From NCBI GenBank assembly GCA_034520745.1, contig JAXHNF010000021.1, forward strand, positions 1-25,748: a stretch of DNA of 25,748 nucleotides. Reading direction: 5' to 3'. The translations under genes and the position numbers were made by a program. Numbering within the stretch: the stretch's first letter is position 1; every line of letters begins with the position of its first letter. Shown in pieces: positions 16,213 through 25,689 of the stretch. The DNA is from Alkalibacterium sp034520745 (GTDB taxonomy: Bacteria > Bacillota > Bacilli > Lactobacillales > Carnobacteriaceae_A). The notes under the pieces were generated by a model. It made no database searches and was not told the DNA's origin. It saw nothing but the letters and a program-made list of their open reading frames with translations.

Positions 16213-17535
16213 ATGCAGAGAAGTCTGAAACTATTCATCAAATACGTCAGTTTGAACATGCTCGGGATGCTGGGCATATCTTTTTACATATTAGCGGATA
16301 CCTATTTTATTGCTCAAGCGTTGGGCTCGGCCGGGATCGCGGCTTTGAATCTGAGCATTCCCGTTTTCGGCATCATGCATGGGTTTGGACTGATGATGGG
16401 GCTGGGAGGCGCGACCCGATATAAGATCCTGCAGTCGCAAAACAGGCACGAGCGGGCCGGTAACGTTTATTCGCAGACCCTTCTGTTTGCCGTTTCTCTG
16501 GGACTGGTCTTTTTGCTTGTCGGACAGTTCGGTACCGAAGCGATCGCGCGGTTTTCCGGCGCAGATGCTGAGACATTTGCTTCAACGAGTATCTACCTGA
16601 AAACGATCCTGTCGTTTGCGCCTTTCTTCATATTGAACAATACGCTGCTTTCATTTGTAAGAAATGACGGGGATCCTACGCTAGCCATGTTCGGAATGGT
16701 CATTGGCAGTGTGCTGAATGTCGTCTTAGATTACATTTTCATCTTTCCGCTTCAGATGGGCATGTTCGGTGCAGCTCTGGCGACAAGTCTCTCGCCCGTC
16801 ATCAGTCTGAGTGTCCTGGCCGTTCACTATTTCAAACCGCTTAACAATCTTACATTCACTTTTCAGAAAATCGAAAAGCGGCTGGTCCAAGATGTTACAT
16901 ACCTTGGTGCCTCGGCTTTTGTCAACGAGATCTCCGGTTCCGTCGTCATGTTCACGTTCAATACCCTCATCTTTTCGCTGGAAGGGAACGACGGACTGGC
17001 GGCTTATGGAATCATCGCCAACATCTCTTTTGTCGTGTTATCCTTATTTGCCGGTGTGGCGCAGGGCACGCAGCCTCTGCTGAGTGAAAGCTATGGACTC
17101 AAAGATCTCAAGCAGATGAAGCAGGTTTTGACTTTGTCTTTAGGCACGGCGCTGATCTTGAGTGCGGTAATATACGCCGGGACCAACTTGTCCAGTGAAT
17201 TTATCATTCAGGCCTTCAATACTGATCAGGATGCGCACATCGCCGGCATGGCCGCAAGGGGTCTATTCATCTATTTTATCGGTTTCTTTTTTGCGGGCCT
17301 CAATACGGTACTTACCAGCTATTTCAGTGCCACAGACCAGCCGAACCGTGCGCTCTTTTTCTCTCTGCTCAGAGGCGGTTTTATCATCGTGCCCCTCGTC
17401 TTGGTGCTCAGTCATTTCTACGGCATGACAGGTGTCTGGACGTCGTTCGTCGTTGCAGAAGCGCTGGTACTGGGACTGATAAGCTGGAAAGTAAACCCAA
17501 GCAGGCGGGTGAAGAGGAAAAAGATCGTGCACTGA
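16213..17535 (+). CDS. MATE-family multidrug efflux transporter
   Basis: This is a polytopic membrane protein of 440 residues with about 12 hydrophobic helices, predicted to export drugs or toxic organic cations using an ion gradient. SFYILADTYFIAQALGSAGI and ALNLSIPVFGIMHGFGLMMG are typical of MepA-like MATE proteins, and the second half repeats the pattern (GIIANISFVVLSLFAGVAQG, QPLLSESYG). AGAAGG lies upstream of the ATG with a rather long spacing. The gene is alone, and no MarR or TetR regulator is adjacent. The end carries a basic tail (SRRVKRKKIVH). Substrates cannot be told from sequence. Confidence 0.9.
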   Translation: MQRSLKLFIKYVSLNMLGMLGISFYILADTYFIAQALGSAGIAALNLSIPVFGIMHGFGLMMGLGGATRYKILQSQNRHERAGNVYSQTLLFAVSLGLVFLLVGQFGTEAIARFSGADAETFASTSIYLKTILSFAPFFILNNTLLSFVRNDGDPTLAMFGMVIGSVLNVVLDYIFIFPLQMGMFGAALATSLSPVISLSVLAVHYFKPLNNLTFTFQKIEKRLVQDVTYLGASAFVNEISGSVVMFTFNTLIFSLEGNDGLAAYGIIANISFVVLSLFAGVAQGTQPLLSESYGLKDLKQMKQVLTLSLGTALILSAVIYAGTNLSSEFIIQAFNTDQDAHIAGMAARGLFIYFIGFFFAGLNTVLTSYFSATDQPNRALFFSLLRGGFIIVPLVLVLSHFYGMTGVWTSFVVAEALVLGLISWKVNPSRRVKRKKIVH

Positions 17536-17550
17536 GCTCGGTCTTTTTTA
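17519..17550 (+). terminator. Imperfect terminator overlapping the MATE stop codon
   Basis: AAAGATCGTGC pairs imperfectly (one mismatch, one wobble) with GCTCGGTCTTT, followed by six T. The stop codon lies in the loop. Confidence 0.45.
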
Positions 17551-17578
17551 TTTTCAAAAAAATGGGAGCAGGAAATTA

Positions 17579-17608
17579 TGGTATACTTTAAAAATAAAGC
17601 GATTACAT
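17579..17608 (+). promoter_or_regulatory. Extended -10 promoter and cre-like site of the alpha-galactosidase gene
   Basis: TGGTATACT (17579-17587) is an extended -10. Just downstream, 17594-17608 reads ATAAAGCGATTACAT: the right half and centre match the CcpA cre consensus (AARCGNWWWCAW), but the left TG is missing. A CcpA roadblock near the start site would fit a sugar-degradation gene. Confidence 0.42.
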
Positions 17609-17653
17609 CATTGGGTAATGTTTTAATTTAATACTACAGCAGGAGGCTCAACT

Positions 17654-19895
17654 ATGACCACGAACGAAAAACTGATCCATGTCAACGAGGATAAACTGGA
17701 ATTTCATTTAACGAATCAGCAAATCAGCTATGTGTTCAGAGTTTTTGAAAAAAGCAGGCAGCTGGAACATCTGTATTTCGGGAAAAGGATCCACCACCGG
17801 CCGTCGTTTGATTTTCTCATCGAAAGAGAATTCCGGTCTTCCGTCAACCTGATCGAAAAAGATCATACATCGTCCCTGGAACATGTGAAGCAGGAATACC
17901 CGGGTTTTGGGACGACGGACTTTCGCTTTCCGGCGTTTGAACTGGAATATCCCGAGGGAGACCGGGTCTCTCAGCTCGTGTATGAGTCATACGTCATTCA
18001 TGAAGGAAAGCCTGAACTGGATGGTCTGCCCGCAACCTACGTTGAATCAGAGAGTGAAGCGCAGACACTGGAGATCGTTTTGAGAGATATACCTTCTGAT
18101 GTGACAGTCAGCTTGTTCTATACGATTTTTAAGGAGCGGGCTGTCATCACACGGAGCGCGAACTTTCATAATGCCGGTGAAAAAGACATCCGACTGAATC
18201 AGGCCATGTCCATGAGCATCGATTTTCCGGATGATGAGTTCGACATGATCCATCTGAACGGCGCCTGGGCAAGGGAGAATCACGTGGAAAGACAGCCCTT
18301 ATTTAAAGGTGTCCAGTCCATATCGAGTGCCCGAGGGACCAGCAGTCATATCCATAATCCGTTCTTCGCGCTGGCTCGTCCGGCAACAACGGAGAGACAA
18401 GGAGAGGCTTACGGATTCAGCCTAGTTTACAGCGGCAATCATTTGGGACAGGTGGAAGTCGATACTTACAACGTGACCCGGGCCACGATGGGGATCAATC
18501 CCTATCAGTTTCAGTGGAAGCTGGAACCCGAAGAGAATTTCCAGACACCGGAAGTGGTGATGGTCTATTCAGATACCGGCCTTAACGGGATGAGCCAGAC
18601 CTATCATGACTTGTACCGCAGCCGCCTGGTCAGAGGACCGTGGAGGGATCAGACGCGGCCTGTACTGATCAATAACTGGGAAGCGACCTACTTTGATTTC
18701 AATGAAGAGAAAATCATGGCACTGGCTGAACAGGCGAAAAAAACCGGTGTCGAGCTCTTCGTTCTGGATGACGGCTGGTTCGGAGAGAGAAACGATGACA
18801 CCAGTTCTTTGGGTAACTGGACTGAAAACAGAGAAAAACTGCCGGAGGGCATCAAAGGTTTGTCTGAAAAAATTCATCAGCTTGGCCTGAAGTTCGGCTT
18901 ATGGTTCGAACCGGAAATGGTCAATAAAGACGCCCCTCTTTATAAAGAACATCCGGAGTGGGTGATCCATGTACCGGAAAAACCGATGTCGCACGGGCGG
19001 AATCAGTTTGTGCTTGATTTTTCCAATCCCAATGTGGTGGCTGATTTATTTGATCAGATGGACAAGATTTTAAGTGAAGGAACGATCGATTACATCAAAT
19101 GGGACATGAACCGCTACATCACGGAACCTTTTTCTACCGTGCTGCCCAATGACCGGCAGGGAGAACTCTATCACCGCTATATCCTGGGTGTTTATTCTCT
19201 GTACGACAGACTGCTGGAGAAGTACCCGGATCTGCTGATCGAATCATGTTCGGGGCGGCGGACGTTTCGATCCCGGACTCCTGTATTATGCGCCCCAGGC
19301 CTGGACGAGTGATGATACCGATGCCGTCGAGCGGCTGAAGATCCAGTACGGAACGTCTCTGGTCTATCCTCTGTCAAGCATGGGCAGTCATGTGTCGGCG
19401 GTCCCCAACCATCAGCTCAGACGCACGACCTCCTTGGATATGCGCAGTGCGGTCGCTTACTTCGGCACATTCGGCTACGAGCTGGATGTCACCAAGTTAA
19501 GCGAGGAGGAACTGAATCAGATAAGCACTCAGGTCGATTTTTTTGAAACGAACCGCAAGCTTATTCACAGTGGTTCGTTCTACCGGCTGAAAAGTCCGTT
19601 TGAAGGCAATGAAACGGCCTGGATGGTCGTCTCGAAAGACAGAAAAGAAGCCTTGATCGGGTATTACCAGGTACTGGCGCGTCCGAACCCTTCCTACAGT
19701 CGCTTGAAACTGGACGGTCTGGATGAGGACACACTCTACAGCGTCGAACCGGACGGTGAAGAGCGTTACGGATCTGATTTGAAGACGATCGGACTGCTTT
19801 TCAGCGGGAATGAAAGAAAAAGAGGGCAGTTCTGGTCCAGAAACGGAAAAACAGATTTTCACAGCTGGATCATCAAGCTGACAGCAAAAAGCTGA
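17654..19895 (+). pseudogene. GH36 alpha-galactosidase, one frameshift
   Basis: This is a cytoplasmic glycoside hydrolase that removes terminal alpha-galactose from melibiose or raffinose-type sugars. An N-terminal beta-sandwich precedes the catalytic barrel with FVLDDGWFGERNDD, GLKFGLWFEPEMVNKD, the nucleophile Asp in YIKWDMNR, and the acid/base Asp in WTSDDTDAVERLK. PLSSMGSHVSAVPNHQ follows, then a C-terminal beta domain. The frame breaks at 19251-19261 in the conserved SCSGGGGRFDPG loop, where two bases appear to be missing from a G/C-rich run. Joined length is about 747 residues, as in AgaN- and RafA-type enzymes. AGGAGG precedes the ATG at 17654. No transporter or regulator for the sugar is adjacent. 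Confidence 0.9.
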
Positions 19896-19910
19896 AGGCC
19901 AGCAGATAAT

Positions 19911-19953
19911 AGACACCCGAAGGTCGGATCACATCCAACCTTCGGGTGTCTGT
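19911..19953 (+). terminator. Terminator-like hairpin after the alpha-galactosidase gene
   Basis: A 14-bp stem AGACACCCGAAGGT/ACCTTCGGGTGTCT lies just after the stop. The T-tract is weak (TGTCATTTTC). Confidence 0.7.
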
Positions 19954-20037
19954 CATTTTCAAAAAAAGGTCAGGCCATTCAAATGGTTTGTCTGAAACTG
20001 ACTGATAACCGTATAATAAGAATAACAAGGATATAAA

Positions 20038-20088
20038 TTGACAAAAAGTCAGATGAGTGTTAAATTATTATTAACGATTACAAATGTA
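20038..20088 (+). promoter_or_regulatory. copB promoter with cop box (CopY operator)
   Basis: A perfect -35 TTGACA (20038-20043), a 17-bp spacer and TAAATT (20061-20066) form the promoter. TACAAATGTA at 20079-20088 is an exact TACANNTGTA cop box located at about +6 to +15, where a CopY-type copper repressor would block transcription. A second possible promoter (TTGTCT, 18 bp, TATAAT at 20012-20017) lies upstream. No copY gene is in the window. Confidence 0.78.
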
Positions 20089-20118
20089 AACGATAAATTC
20101 CAAAAGGGGATGACTCAA

Positions 20119-22325
20119 GTGGCAGATAAACATGATCATGACCAGACAGTGGATGAAAATAACAGAGAAAATGAAGGTAAGCAAACTGATCACGAAGAAA
20201 ATCACAGTGAACATGATAAAAATAAGGAACACAGCAGTCGTGGGGAGGAGACTCACGAACACCACGGCGAAGGCAATGAAGAAGGCCATCACGGACACGA
20301 GGCTCATGGCGGACACGAAGGCCATCATGACCACCATGCGCACATGGTCGAAGATTTCAAACAGCGCTTCTGGGTTTCGCTGGCCGTATCCGTCCCGATA
20401 GCCATTCTGGCCCCGATGCTGCAGAATATATTCGGCTTTGAGGTCTCGTTCCCAGGTTCCGATCTCGTTTTGTTCGCCCTGGCCACCTTTGTCTTTTTCT
20501 ACGGAGGCAAACCGTTTCTCATGGGTGTGAAACGAGAAGTCATCGATGACCACACACCGGGCATGATGACGCTGATTTCTCTGGCCATCACCACTTCTTA
20601 TGTGTACAGCACCCTGACGACCTTTTTCATTGAAGGCAGTGATTTTTATTTTGAACTGGCCACACTGATCGTCGTGATGCTTCTGGGACACTGGATCGAG
20701 ATGCGCTCGCAGATGGGCGCGTCAAAGGCGCTGGAAGAACTGATCGATCTGATGCCTAACGATGCACATAAACTGGATGACGAAGGCAACACGACCGATG
20801 TATCTGTTGAAGAACTGACACCGGGAGACAAGATCCTGGTCAAATCAGGCGAAAAGATCCCGTTAGACGGAGAAATAACCGAAGGGAAATCCGCTGTCGA
20901 CGAATCCATGCTGACAGGGGAATCTGTTCCAGTTGAAAAAGGTGCAGGCGATGAAGTCATCGGCGGTGCGATCAATGGCGAAGGTGTTCTCACGGTAGAA
21001 GTCAGCAAGGTCGGCGAAGAAACGTATCTTTCCCAAGTCGTCGAAATGGTCAGAAATGCCCAGGCAACAAAATCGCGGGCCCAGGGATTTGCGGATACCG
21101 CTGCGAAATGGCTGTTTTACGTCGCCTTGGTGGCCGGGCTGATCACGCTCTTTGTCTGGATCAACATTGCCGACTTCGAATTCGCCTTGGAGCGGATGGT
21201 GACCGTACTGATCATTGCGTGTCCTCACGCACTGGGTCTGGCGATGCCTTTAGTCAGTTCAGTATCAACGTCCATCGCGGCTAAGAAAGGTCTTTTGATT
21301 CGTAACCGGACCCAGTTTGAAGCGGCCCGTACGATTGATAAAATCGTCTTTGACAAGACCGGGACCTTGACCGAAGGGGATTTCGGTGTCGACGAAATTC
21401 TTCCGGAAGACGGCACCTCGGAAGAAGACCTGCTTCAGCTTGCCTATTCAGTGGAAAGCCAGTCCGATCATCCCATTGCCAAAGGGATCGTGCGCGCCGG
21501 TGAAGAAAGAGACATTCAGCGCCTCGGCGTTTCAGACTATAAAAACCTGACCGGTAAGGGACTGGAAGCTAAAATCGACTCCGATACCGTTTCCATACTA
21601 AGTCCTGGCGCAATGCGCGAAAACAACACCGACTTTGACGAAGAGCGTTACAATGACTTGTCACAGCAAGGGAAGACAGTGGTCTTTGTCCTGAAAAACC
21701 AGGAACTGAAAGGTATGATCGCGTTAAGTGACATCATCAGAGAATCATCCTATAAAGTCATTAAAGAATTGTCTGAAATGGGCATCGATACGGTCATGAT
21801 CACAGGCGATAACCAGCGCGTTGCTGACGGCGTCGGCAACGAACTGGGCTTGACGGAAGTCATTGCCGAAGTTCTGCCTGATGAGAAATCCGAGCACATC
21901 AAACGACTCCAGGAAGACGGAACGAAAAAAGTAGCCATGGTGGGTGACGGGATCAATGATGCACCGGCGCTTGCCCAGGCAGATATCGGTATTGCGATTG
22001 GTGCCGGGACAGATGTGGCTATTGAGACTGCAGATGTCGTCTTAGTGGACAGTGATCCGAGAGACGTACTGAATGCCTTGAACCTTCTAAAGCCACACAC
22101 CGTAAAAACATCCAGAACTTGTGGTGGGCAGCAGGTTACAATATCATCGCCATTCCTTTAGCTGCGGGCATCCTGTACAATCAAGGGATCATCATCACAC
22201 CCGCGATCGGTGCAGCGATCATGTCCTTGAGTACCGTGATCGTGGCCGTCAATGCACGACTGCTGAGCATGGATGAAGATGAAGAAGATACAGAAAAAAT
22301 GAAACCCGCGGCAGAGAATAAATAA
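20119..22325 (+). pseudogene. copB: CopB-type copper-translocating P-type ATPase, one frameshift
   Basis: This is an inner-membrane P1B-type ATPase that exports copper (or silver). It has a His-rich cytoplasmic N-terminus (HEHHGEGNEEGHHGHEAH) in place of CxxC domains, the phosphatase motif MLTGES, the CPH motif in IIACPHALGLAMP that marks the CopB (P1B-3) class, DKTGTLTEG with the phosphorylated Asp, and MVGDGINDAPALAQADIG. The frame breaks at about 22092: one G too few separates LNLLK from ATHRKNIQNLWWAAGYN and the last two helices. The start is probably GTG 20119, since AGGGGATGA (20104-20112) has proper spacing to it; ATG 20110 abuts that site, and the far-upstream TTG is the promoter -35. 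Length is about 735 residues. Confidence 0.9.
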
Positions 22326-22333
22326 TAAATTGA

Positions 22334-22393
22334 AAATACGAAGGCTTTGTGGATCTGTTTTTTTAATCAGGTCCCAAGCCTTCGTATTTATTT
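22334..22393 (+). terminator. Terminator after copB
   Basis: AAATACGAAGGCTT (22334-22347) pairs with AAGCCTTCGTATTT (22376-22389), followed by a T-rich stretch. Confidence 0.8.
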
Positions 22394-22394
22394 T

Positions 22395-22853
22395 GTTTCA
22401 GAGTAGGTTATATCAGCGATCCATTACGATACTGTTAAACGAACGTCCACTAAAACGTATTTTTAGATTATTTGAAGGGAGCATACTCACTTTGAGGTGA
22501 GTATGCACAGCATTAAACAGGAGCTGATCTATCAATGGCGTTAAGTAGTACCCACTCAGTGTCAGAAGGTTATTGAGTATATCCTATCAGTCTTTAATTC
22601 TATAAAGTCAGAAAACTGATCTGCTCGAGCCTGTACTATAGCCCCTCTATAGTACGGGCTCATTTACAAACAGCTCGGGGGCAGATTGAATAGGGCCCCT
22701 TAAATAGAAACTCAAAGAAGCTGAATAATTGGGCTGAGACTATAAGAAGGCTATAGATTAAACTCATGAAGCGTAGGGGGTCTCAGTTTGTCGATTAATA
22801 TGTCACTAATACCAGCTCGTAATTCAAAAAGACCTAAGCTGGTACTACTTAAT
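22395..22853. other. Gene-free stretch with four strong hairpins
   Basis: No credible reading frame is visible on either strand. Four inverted repeats stand in series: GCATACTCAC/GTGAGTATGC (22481-22506, 10 bp perfect, loop 6); GAGCC-T-GTACTATAG/CTATAGTAC-G-GGCTC (22627-22661, 15 bp with one G-T pair, loop CCCCT); CTGAGAC/GTCTCAG (22734-22740 with 22780-22786, wide loop); and TACCAGCT/AGCTGGTA (22810-22817 with 22837-22844). None has a good T-run, so they are not ordinary terminators. It could be a structured RNA, a MITE or the remnant of a mobile element. Confidence 0.55.
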
Positions 22854-22895
22854 CAGAAAAAACAGGAGCACCTCTAAAAGTGGGCGCTCCTGTTT
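22854..22895 (-). terminator. Terminator of mvaA
   Basis: AAACAGGAGC (22860-22869) pairs with GCTCCTGTTT (22886-22895). On the minus strand a T-run follows. It lies a few bases past the mvaA stop. Confidence 0.9.
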
Positions 22896-22903
22896 CAAAC
22901 AAA

Positions 22904-24211
22904 TTATTTTTCAAACTCTTCCAGGATATTCAGCATAATATTTTTGGCTCTTTGTAAATTTTTGTGCTTGGAATGCTTGAGGATATCGGCGACCTGCTGA
23001 ATATGGTCCCCCTTGGCGCCGGCACTGATGGCCAGGGAACGGGCGTGCAGTCCCATATGCCCTTTCTGGATGCCTTCCGTCACTAACGCGCGGACGGCTG
23101 CGAAGTTTTGCGCAAGCCCGACGGAAACGACGATCCGTTCAAGCTTCTCAGCTTTCGGCTGATTCATGATCGAATGAGCCAGTCCGGCCGCCGGATGGAT
23201 CGAAATGGATCCGCCAACCGTACCGATGGCCAATGGGAGGGTCAGTTCTCCGACCAGATCTCCCGCTTCATTTTTCTTCCATGTGGTGAGGGAGCGGTAC
23301 TGTCCCGACCGGCTGGCATACGCATGGGCACCGGCTTCGATGGCCCGCCAGTCATTGCCGGAAGCCAGCACAACGGCGTCGATGCCGTTCATGATGCCTT
23401 TATTGTGTGTGACGGCCCGGTAAGGATCGACCGTTGCGACTTGAGTGGCCTCGATGATCAGGTCTCTGACTTCTTCGCCGGAATGATCGGCTGTTTTCAG
23501 CTTATGCGCCGGAATCGTGCAGGTGGCGGTCGCCAGACACTCCGTTGCGTAATTGGATAATATTCTAAGGAGGGCCGTTCCGCCCGTCAGCTCTTCGATG
23601 TAAGGCGCAATACTTTCCATCATGGTGTTGACGATGTTGGCCCCCATCGCTTCTTTGGTATCGACATGGACATGTACGGATAAAAAGTCGGGCACGTCAG
23701 AATCGGAATCGTTTTTCAGATGGCGAACTTCGATGTCTCGGGCTCCGCCGCCGCGCTCGACGATCGATGGATAGGCTTCATTTGCGCGTTCCAGTATTTC
23801 ATTTTTAGCATCCTTGACGTTCTTTGAAGCCACCTTAAAATCTGTCACGTTTTTGAGTGTTACTTGTCCGATCATGTGCCGTTTTGTCACGGTCGTTTTG
23901 AAGCCCCCGGCAGACCCGATGACTTTTGCAGCAAAACTGGCAGCTGCAATAACAGACGGTTCTTCGATCGCCATGGGAACCACCAGTTCTTCCCGGTCGA
24001 CTTTGAAATTCATGGCAACGCCTAAAGGCAGGGAATAGTTGCCGATATAGTTTTCGATCATGTGATTCCCGGTCTCCGGATCGAGCTTCAAGGAACGGTC
24101 CAGCAGGGTGTCTTTTTCTTTTTTCGAGATCACTCCAGCTAAAAACAGCGATTCGATCTTGTCTTCATGGCTTTTTTTATAAAATTTCGCTAAATACTTA
24201 GTATCCATCAT
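22904..24211 (-). CDS. mvaA: Hydroxymethylglutaryl-CoA reductase, class II
   Basis: This enzyme reduces HMG-CoA to mevalonate with NAD(P)H, the step after mvaS in the mevalonate pathway. It is soluble, 435 residues, without the membrane domain of class I enzymes. Key motifs are ENYIGNYSLPLGVAMNF (catalytic Glu53), EAMGANIVNTMMESIAPYIE, THNKGIMNGIDAVVLASGND (catalytic Lys and nearby Asp), GTVGGSISIHPAAG and GHMGLHARSLA (catalytic His). AAGGAAGG lies upstream of the ATG pair at 24211/24208. It stands alone with its own terminator, far from mvaS. Confidence 0.96.
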   Translation of the reverse strand: MMDTKYLAKFYKKSHEDKIESLFLAGVISKKEKDTLLDRSLKLDPETGNHMIENYIGNYSLPLGVAMNFKVDREELVVPMAIEEPSVIAAASFAAKVIGSAGGFKTTVTKRHMIGQVTLKNVTDFKVASKNVKDAKNEILERANEAYPSIVERGGGARDIEVRHLKNDSDSDVPDFLSVHVHVDTKEAMGANIVNTMMESIAPYIEELTGGTALLRILSNYATECLATATCTIPAHKLKTADHSGEEVRDLIIEATQVATVDPYRAVTHNKGIMNGIDAVVLASGNDWRAIEAGAHAYASRSGQYRSLTTWKKNEAGDLVGELTLPLAIGTVGGSISIHPAAGLAHSIMNQPKAEKLERIVVSVGLAQNFAAVRALVTEGIQKGHMGLHARSLAISAGAKGDHIQQVADILKHSKHKNLQRAKNIMLNILEEFEK

Positions 24212-24295
24212 ATCGGTTCCTTCCTTATTCTCTCCCTTCCATTATGAACGATTCTGTGAAAAAAGAAAAGGAAAGCGTTAGAGTTTTAAAAAAGG

Positions 24296-24324
24296 TTTAC
24301 AATTTGTTCTCCATCTAGTATAAT
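24296..24324 (+). promoter_or_regulatory. Promoter of tRNA-Val
   Basis: TTTACA (24296-24301), a 17-bp spacer and perfect TATAAT (24319-24324) lie about 20 bp before the tRNA. Confidence 0.82.
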
Positions 24325-24345
24325 CAGTTAGGTAAGGCCCAATAC

Positions 24346-24418
24346 GGTTCCTTAGCTCAGTTGGGAGAGCACTACCTCGACAAGGTAGGGGTCGCTGGTT
24401 CGAGCCCAGTAGGGACCA
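24346..24418 (+). tRNA. tRNA-Val (anticodon GAC)
   Basis: A full cloverleaf of 73 nt is present. The acceptor stem is GGTTCCT with AGGGACC (one G-T pair), the D arm is GCTC/GAGC, the anticodon stem is CTACC/GGTAG with loop TCGACAA giving anticodon GAC (codons GUC and GUU), the variable loop is five nt, and the T arm is GCTGG-TTCGAGC-CCAGT. The discriminator base is A. The 3' CCA is not encoded (TCT follows), so it must be added after transcription. It is a lone tRNA with its own promoter and terminator. Confidence 0.95.
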
Positions 24419-24424
24419 TCTTAT

Positions 24425-24473
24425 AAAGTTCTATAAACGCCGATGAATTTCAGCGCTTGTAGAACTTTTTTTG
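24425..24473 (+). terminator. Terminator of tRNA-Val
   Basis: AAAGTTCTA (24425-24433) pairs with TAGAACTTT (24460-24468), helped by inner ACGC/GCG(C)T pairing, and a T-run follows. Confidence 0.82.
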
Positions 24474-24676
24474 TATGTTCAGCTTATTTAAGATGGAAGG
24501 ATTATTATCCGACCCTTATCAGTCTGGCTTTTACCTCTAAAACAAAAGTGATAGCGGATACAAAATCATTGTGATATAAAATAAATAGTGCTACGATTAA
24601 GTAACTATGGTGCGTTGTAAAATCATTCAGTCAGATCTCTGGCTGCGATCAAATGACATGAGGAGGAAGCAATAAA

Positions 24677-25657
24677 ATGGAGTACACTTACTTAGGACGA
24701 ACGGGATTGAAAGTCAGCAGGCTATGTCTGGGAACGATGAATTTCGGTTCGTACACCAGTGAAGAAGATGCGTTTGCGATAATGGACAGGGCACTCGATG
24801 CGGGGATCAACTTCTTTGACACCGCCAACGTTTATGGCGGCAAAGGTCAGCGGGGCCGTACAGAAGAAATTATCGGCCGATGGTTTGCTCAAGGCGGCCG
24901 CCGGGAAAAAGTGGTCTTGGCGACTAAAGTATACGGTGGGATGGAAAACGAAAACGATGGACCGAACCAGGAAAAAGGACTCTCTGCCTATAAGATCCGC
25001 CGGCATCTGGAAGGTTCTATAAAACGTCTCCAGACGGACCATGTTGAGCTGTATCAGATGCATCATATCGAACGCCATGCACCGTGGGAAGAGATATGGG
25101 GTGTGTTTGAGTCGCTAGTGGATCAGGGGAAGACGTATTATATCGGATCAAGCAATTTTGCAGGGTTCCATCTGGCTCTTGCTCAAGCGGAAGCTGAGAA
25201 ACGGAATTTCCTGGGGCTTGTTTCTGAACAGCACAAATACAATTTACTGTGCCGGCTACCGGAACTGGAAGTCCTTCCAGCGGCACAGGACCTGGGCATA
25301 GGCGTGATCCCCTGGAGCCCACTCGGCGGTGGACTGCTGAGCGGGAAGGTTCTCGATCCTGAACCCGGTTCAAGGAGCGAAAAGCGGGCAGCAGAACTAT
25401 CAGATCAGGAACGAAGCCAATTAGAGGATTATTCCAAGCTATGCAAGGAACTGGGTGAATCGGAACCGAATGTTGCTTTGGCATGGCTGCTGGCTAATCC
25501 GGCAGTGACCGCTCCGATCATTGGACCAAGGACCATGGATCAGCTGGAGCAGGCACTCAAAGCTCTTGAAATTGACCTCACGGAAGATGTCATGCAGGAA
25601 CTGGACAGGATTTTCCCCGGCCCGGGTGGTCAGGCTCCAGAAGCCTATGCGTGGTAA
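24677..25657 (+). CDS. Aldo/keto reductase
   Basis: This is a soluble NADPH-dependent oxidoreductase with a TIM-barrel fold, 326 residues. The catalytic tetrad is complete: Asp48 and Tyr53 in FFDTANVYG, Lys84 in LATKVYGG and His129 in YQMHH. The start MEYTYLGRTGLKVSRLCLGT and the late ALAWLLANPAVTAPIIGPRT are typical of the YhdN/Tas-like branch. GAGGAGG precedes the ATG. It stands alone with a strong terminator. The natural substrate is unknown. Confidence 0.93.
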   Translation: MEYTYLGRTGLKVSRLCLGTMNFGSYTSEEDAFAIMDRALDAGINFFDTANVYGGKGQRGRTEEIIGRWFAQGGRREKVVLATKVYGGMENENDGPNQEKGLSAYKIRRHLEGSIKRLQTDHVELYQMHHIERHAPWEEIWGVFESLVDQGKTYYIGSSNFAGFHLALAQAEAEKRNFLGLVSEQHKYNLLCRLPELEVLPAAQDLGIGVIPWSPLGGGLLSGKVLDPEPGSRSEKRAAELSDQERSQLEDYSKLCKELGESEPNVALAWLLANPAVTAPIIGPRTMDQLEQALKALEIDLTEDVMQELDRIFPGPGGQAPEAYAW

Positions 25658-25689
25658 AGGCTTTTAAACTTTTCGGCTCAGACTACATT

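Noticed and set aside
20038..20118. TTG start of copB at 20038 giving a longer N-terminus
   Set aside because: That TTG is the -35 element TTGACA, and the cop box and -10 lie inside the extension; a start at 20110-20119 has the only suitable Shine-Dalgarno.
20071..20691. 206-residue minus-strand frame opposite copB
   Set aside because: It is the shadow of the copB N-terminal region on the other strand; it has no motifs and would cover the copB operator.
22421..22430. Half Zur box (ATTACGAT) in the gene-free stretch
   Set aside because: The other half of the palindrome is missing and there is no gene start nearby.
22395..22853. Intact insertion sequence
   Set aside because: No transposase fragment is readable in any frame, and no terminal inverted repeats with target duplication could be identified by eye.
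23108..23560. 150-residue plus-strand frame inside mvaA
   Set aside because: It is the antisense shadow of the highly conserved reductase and has no ribosome binding site or motifs.
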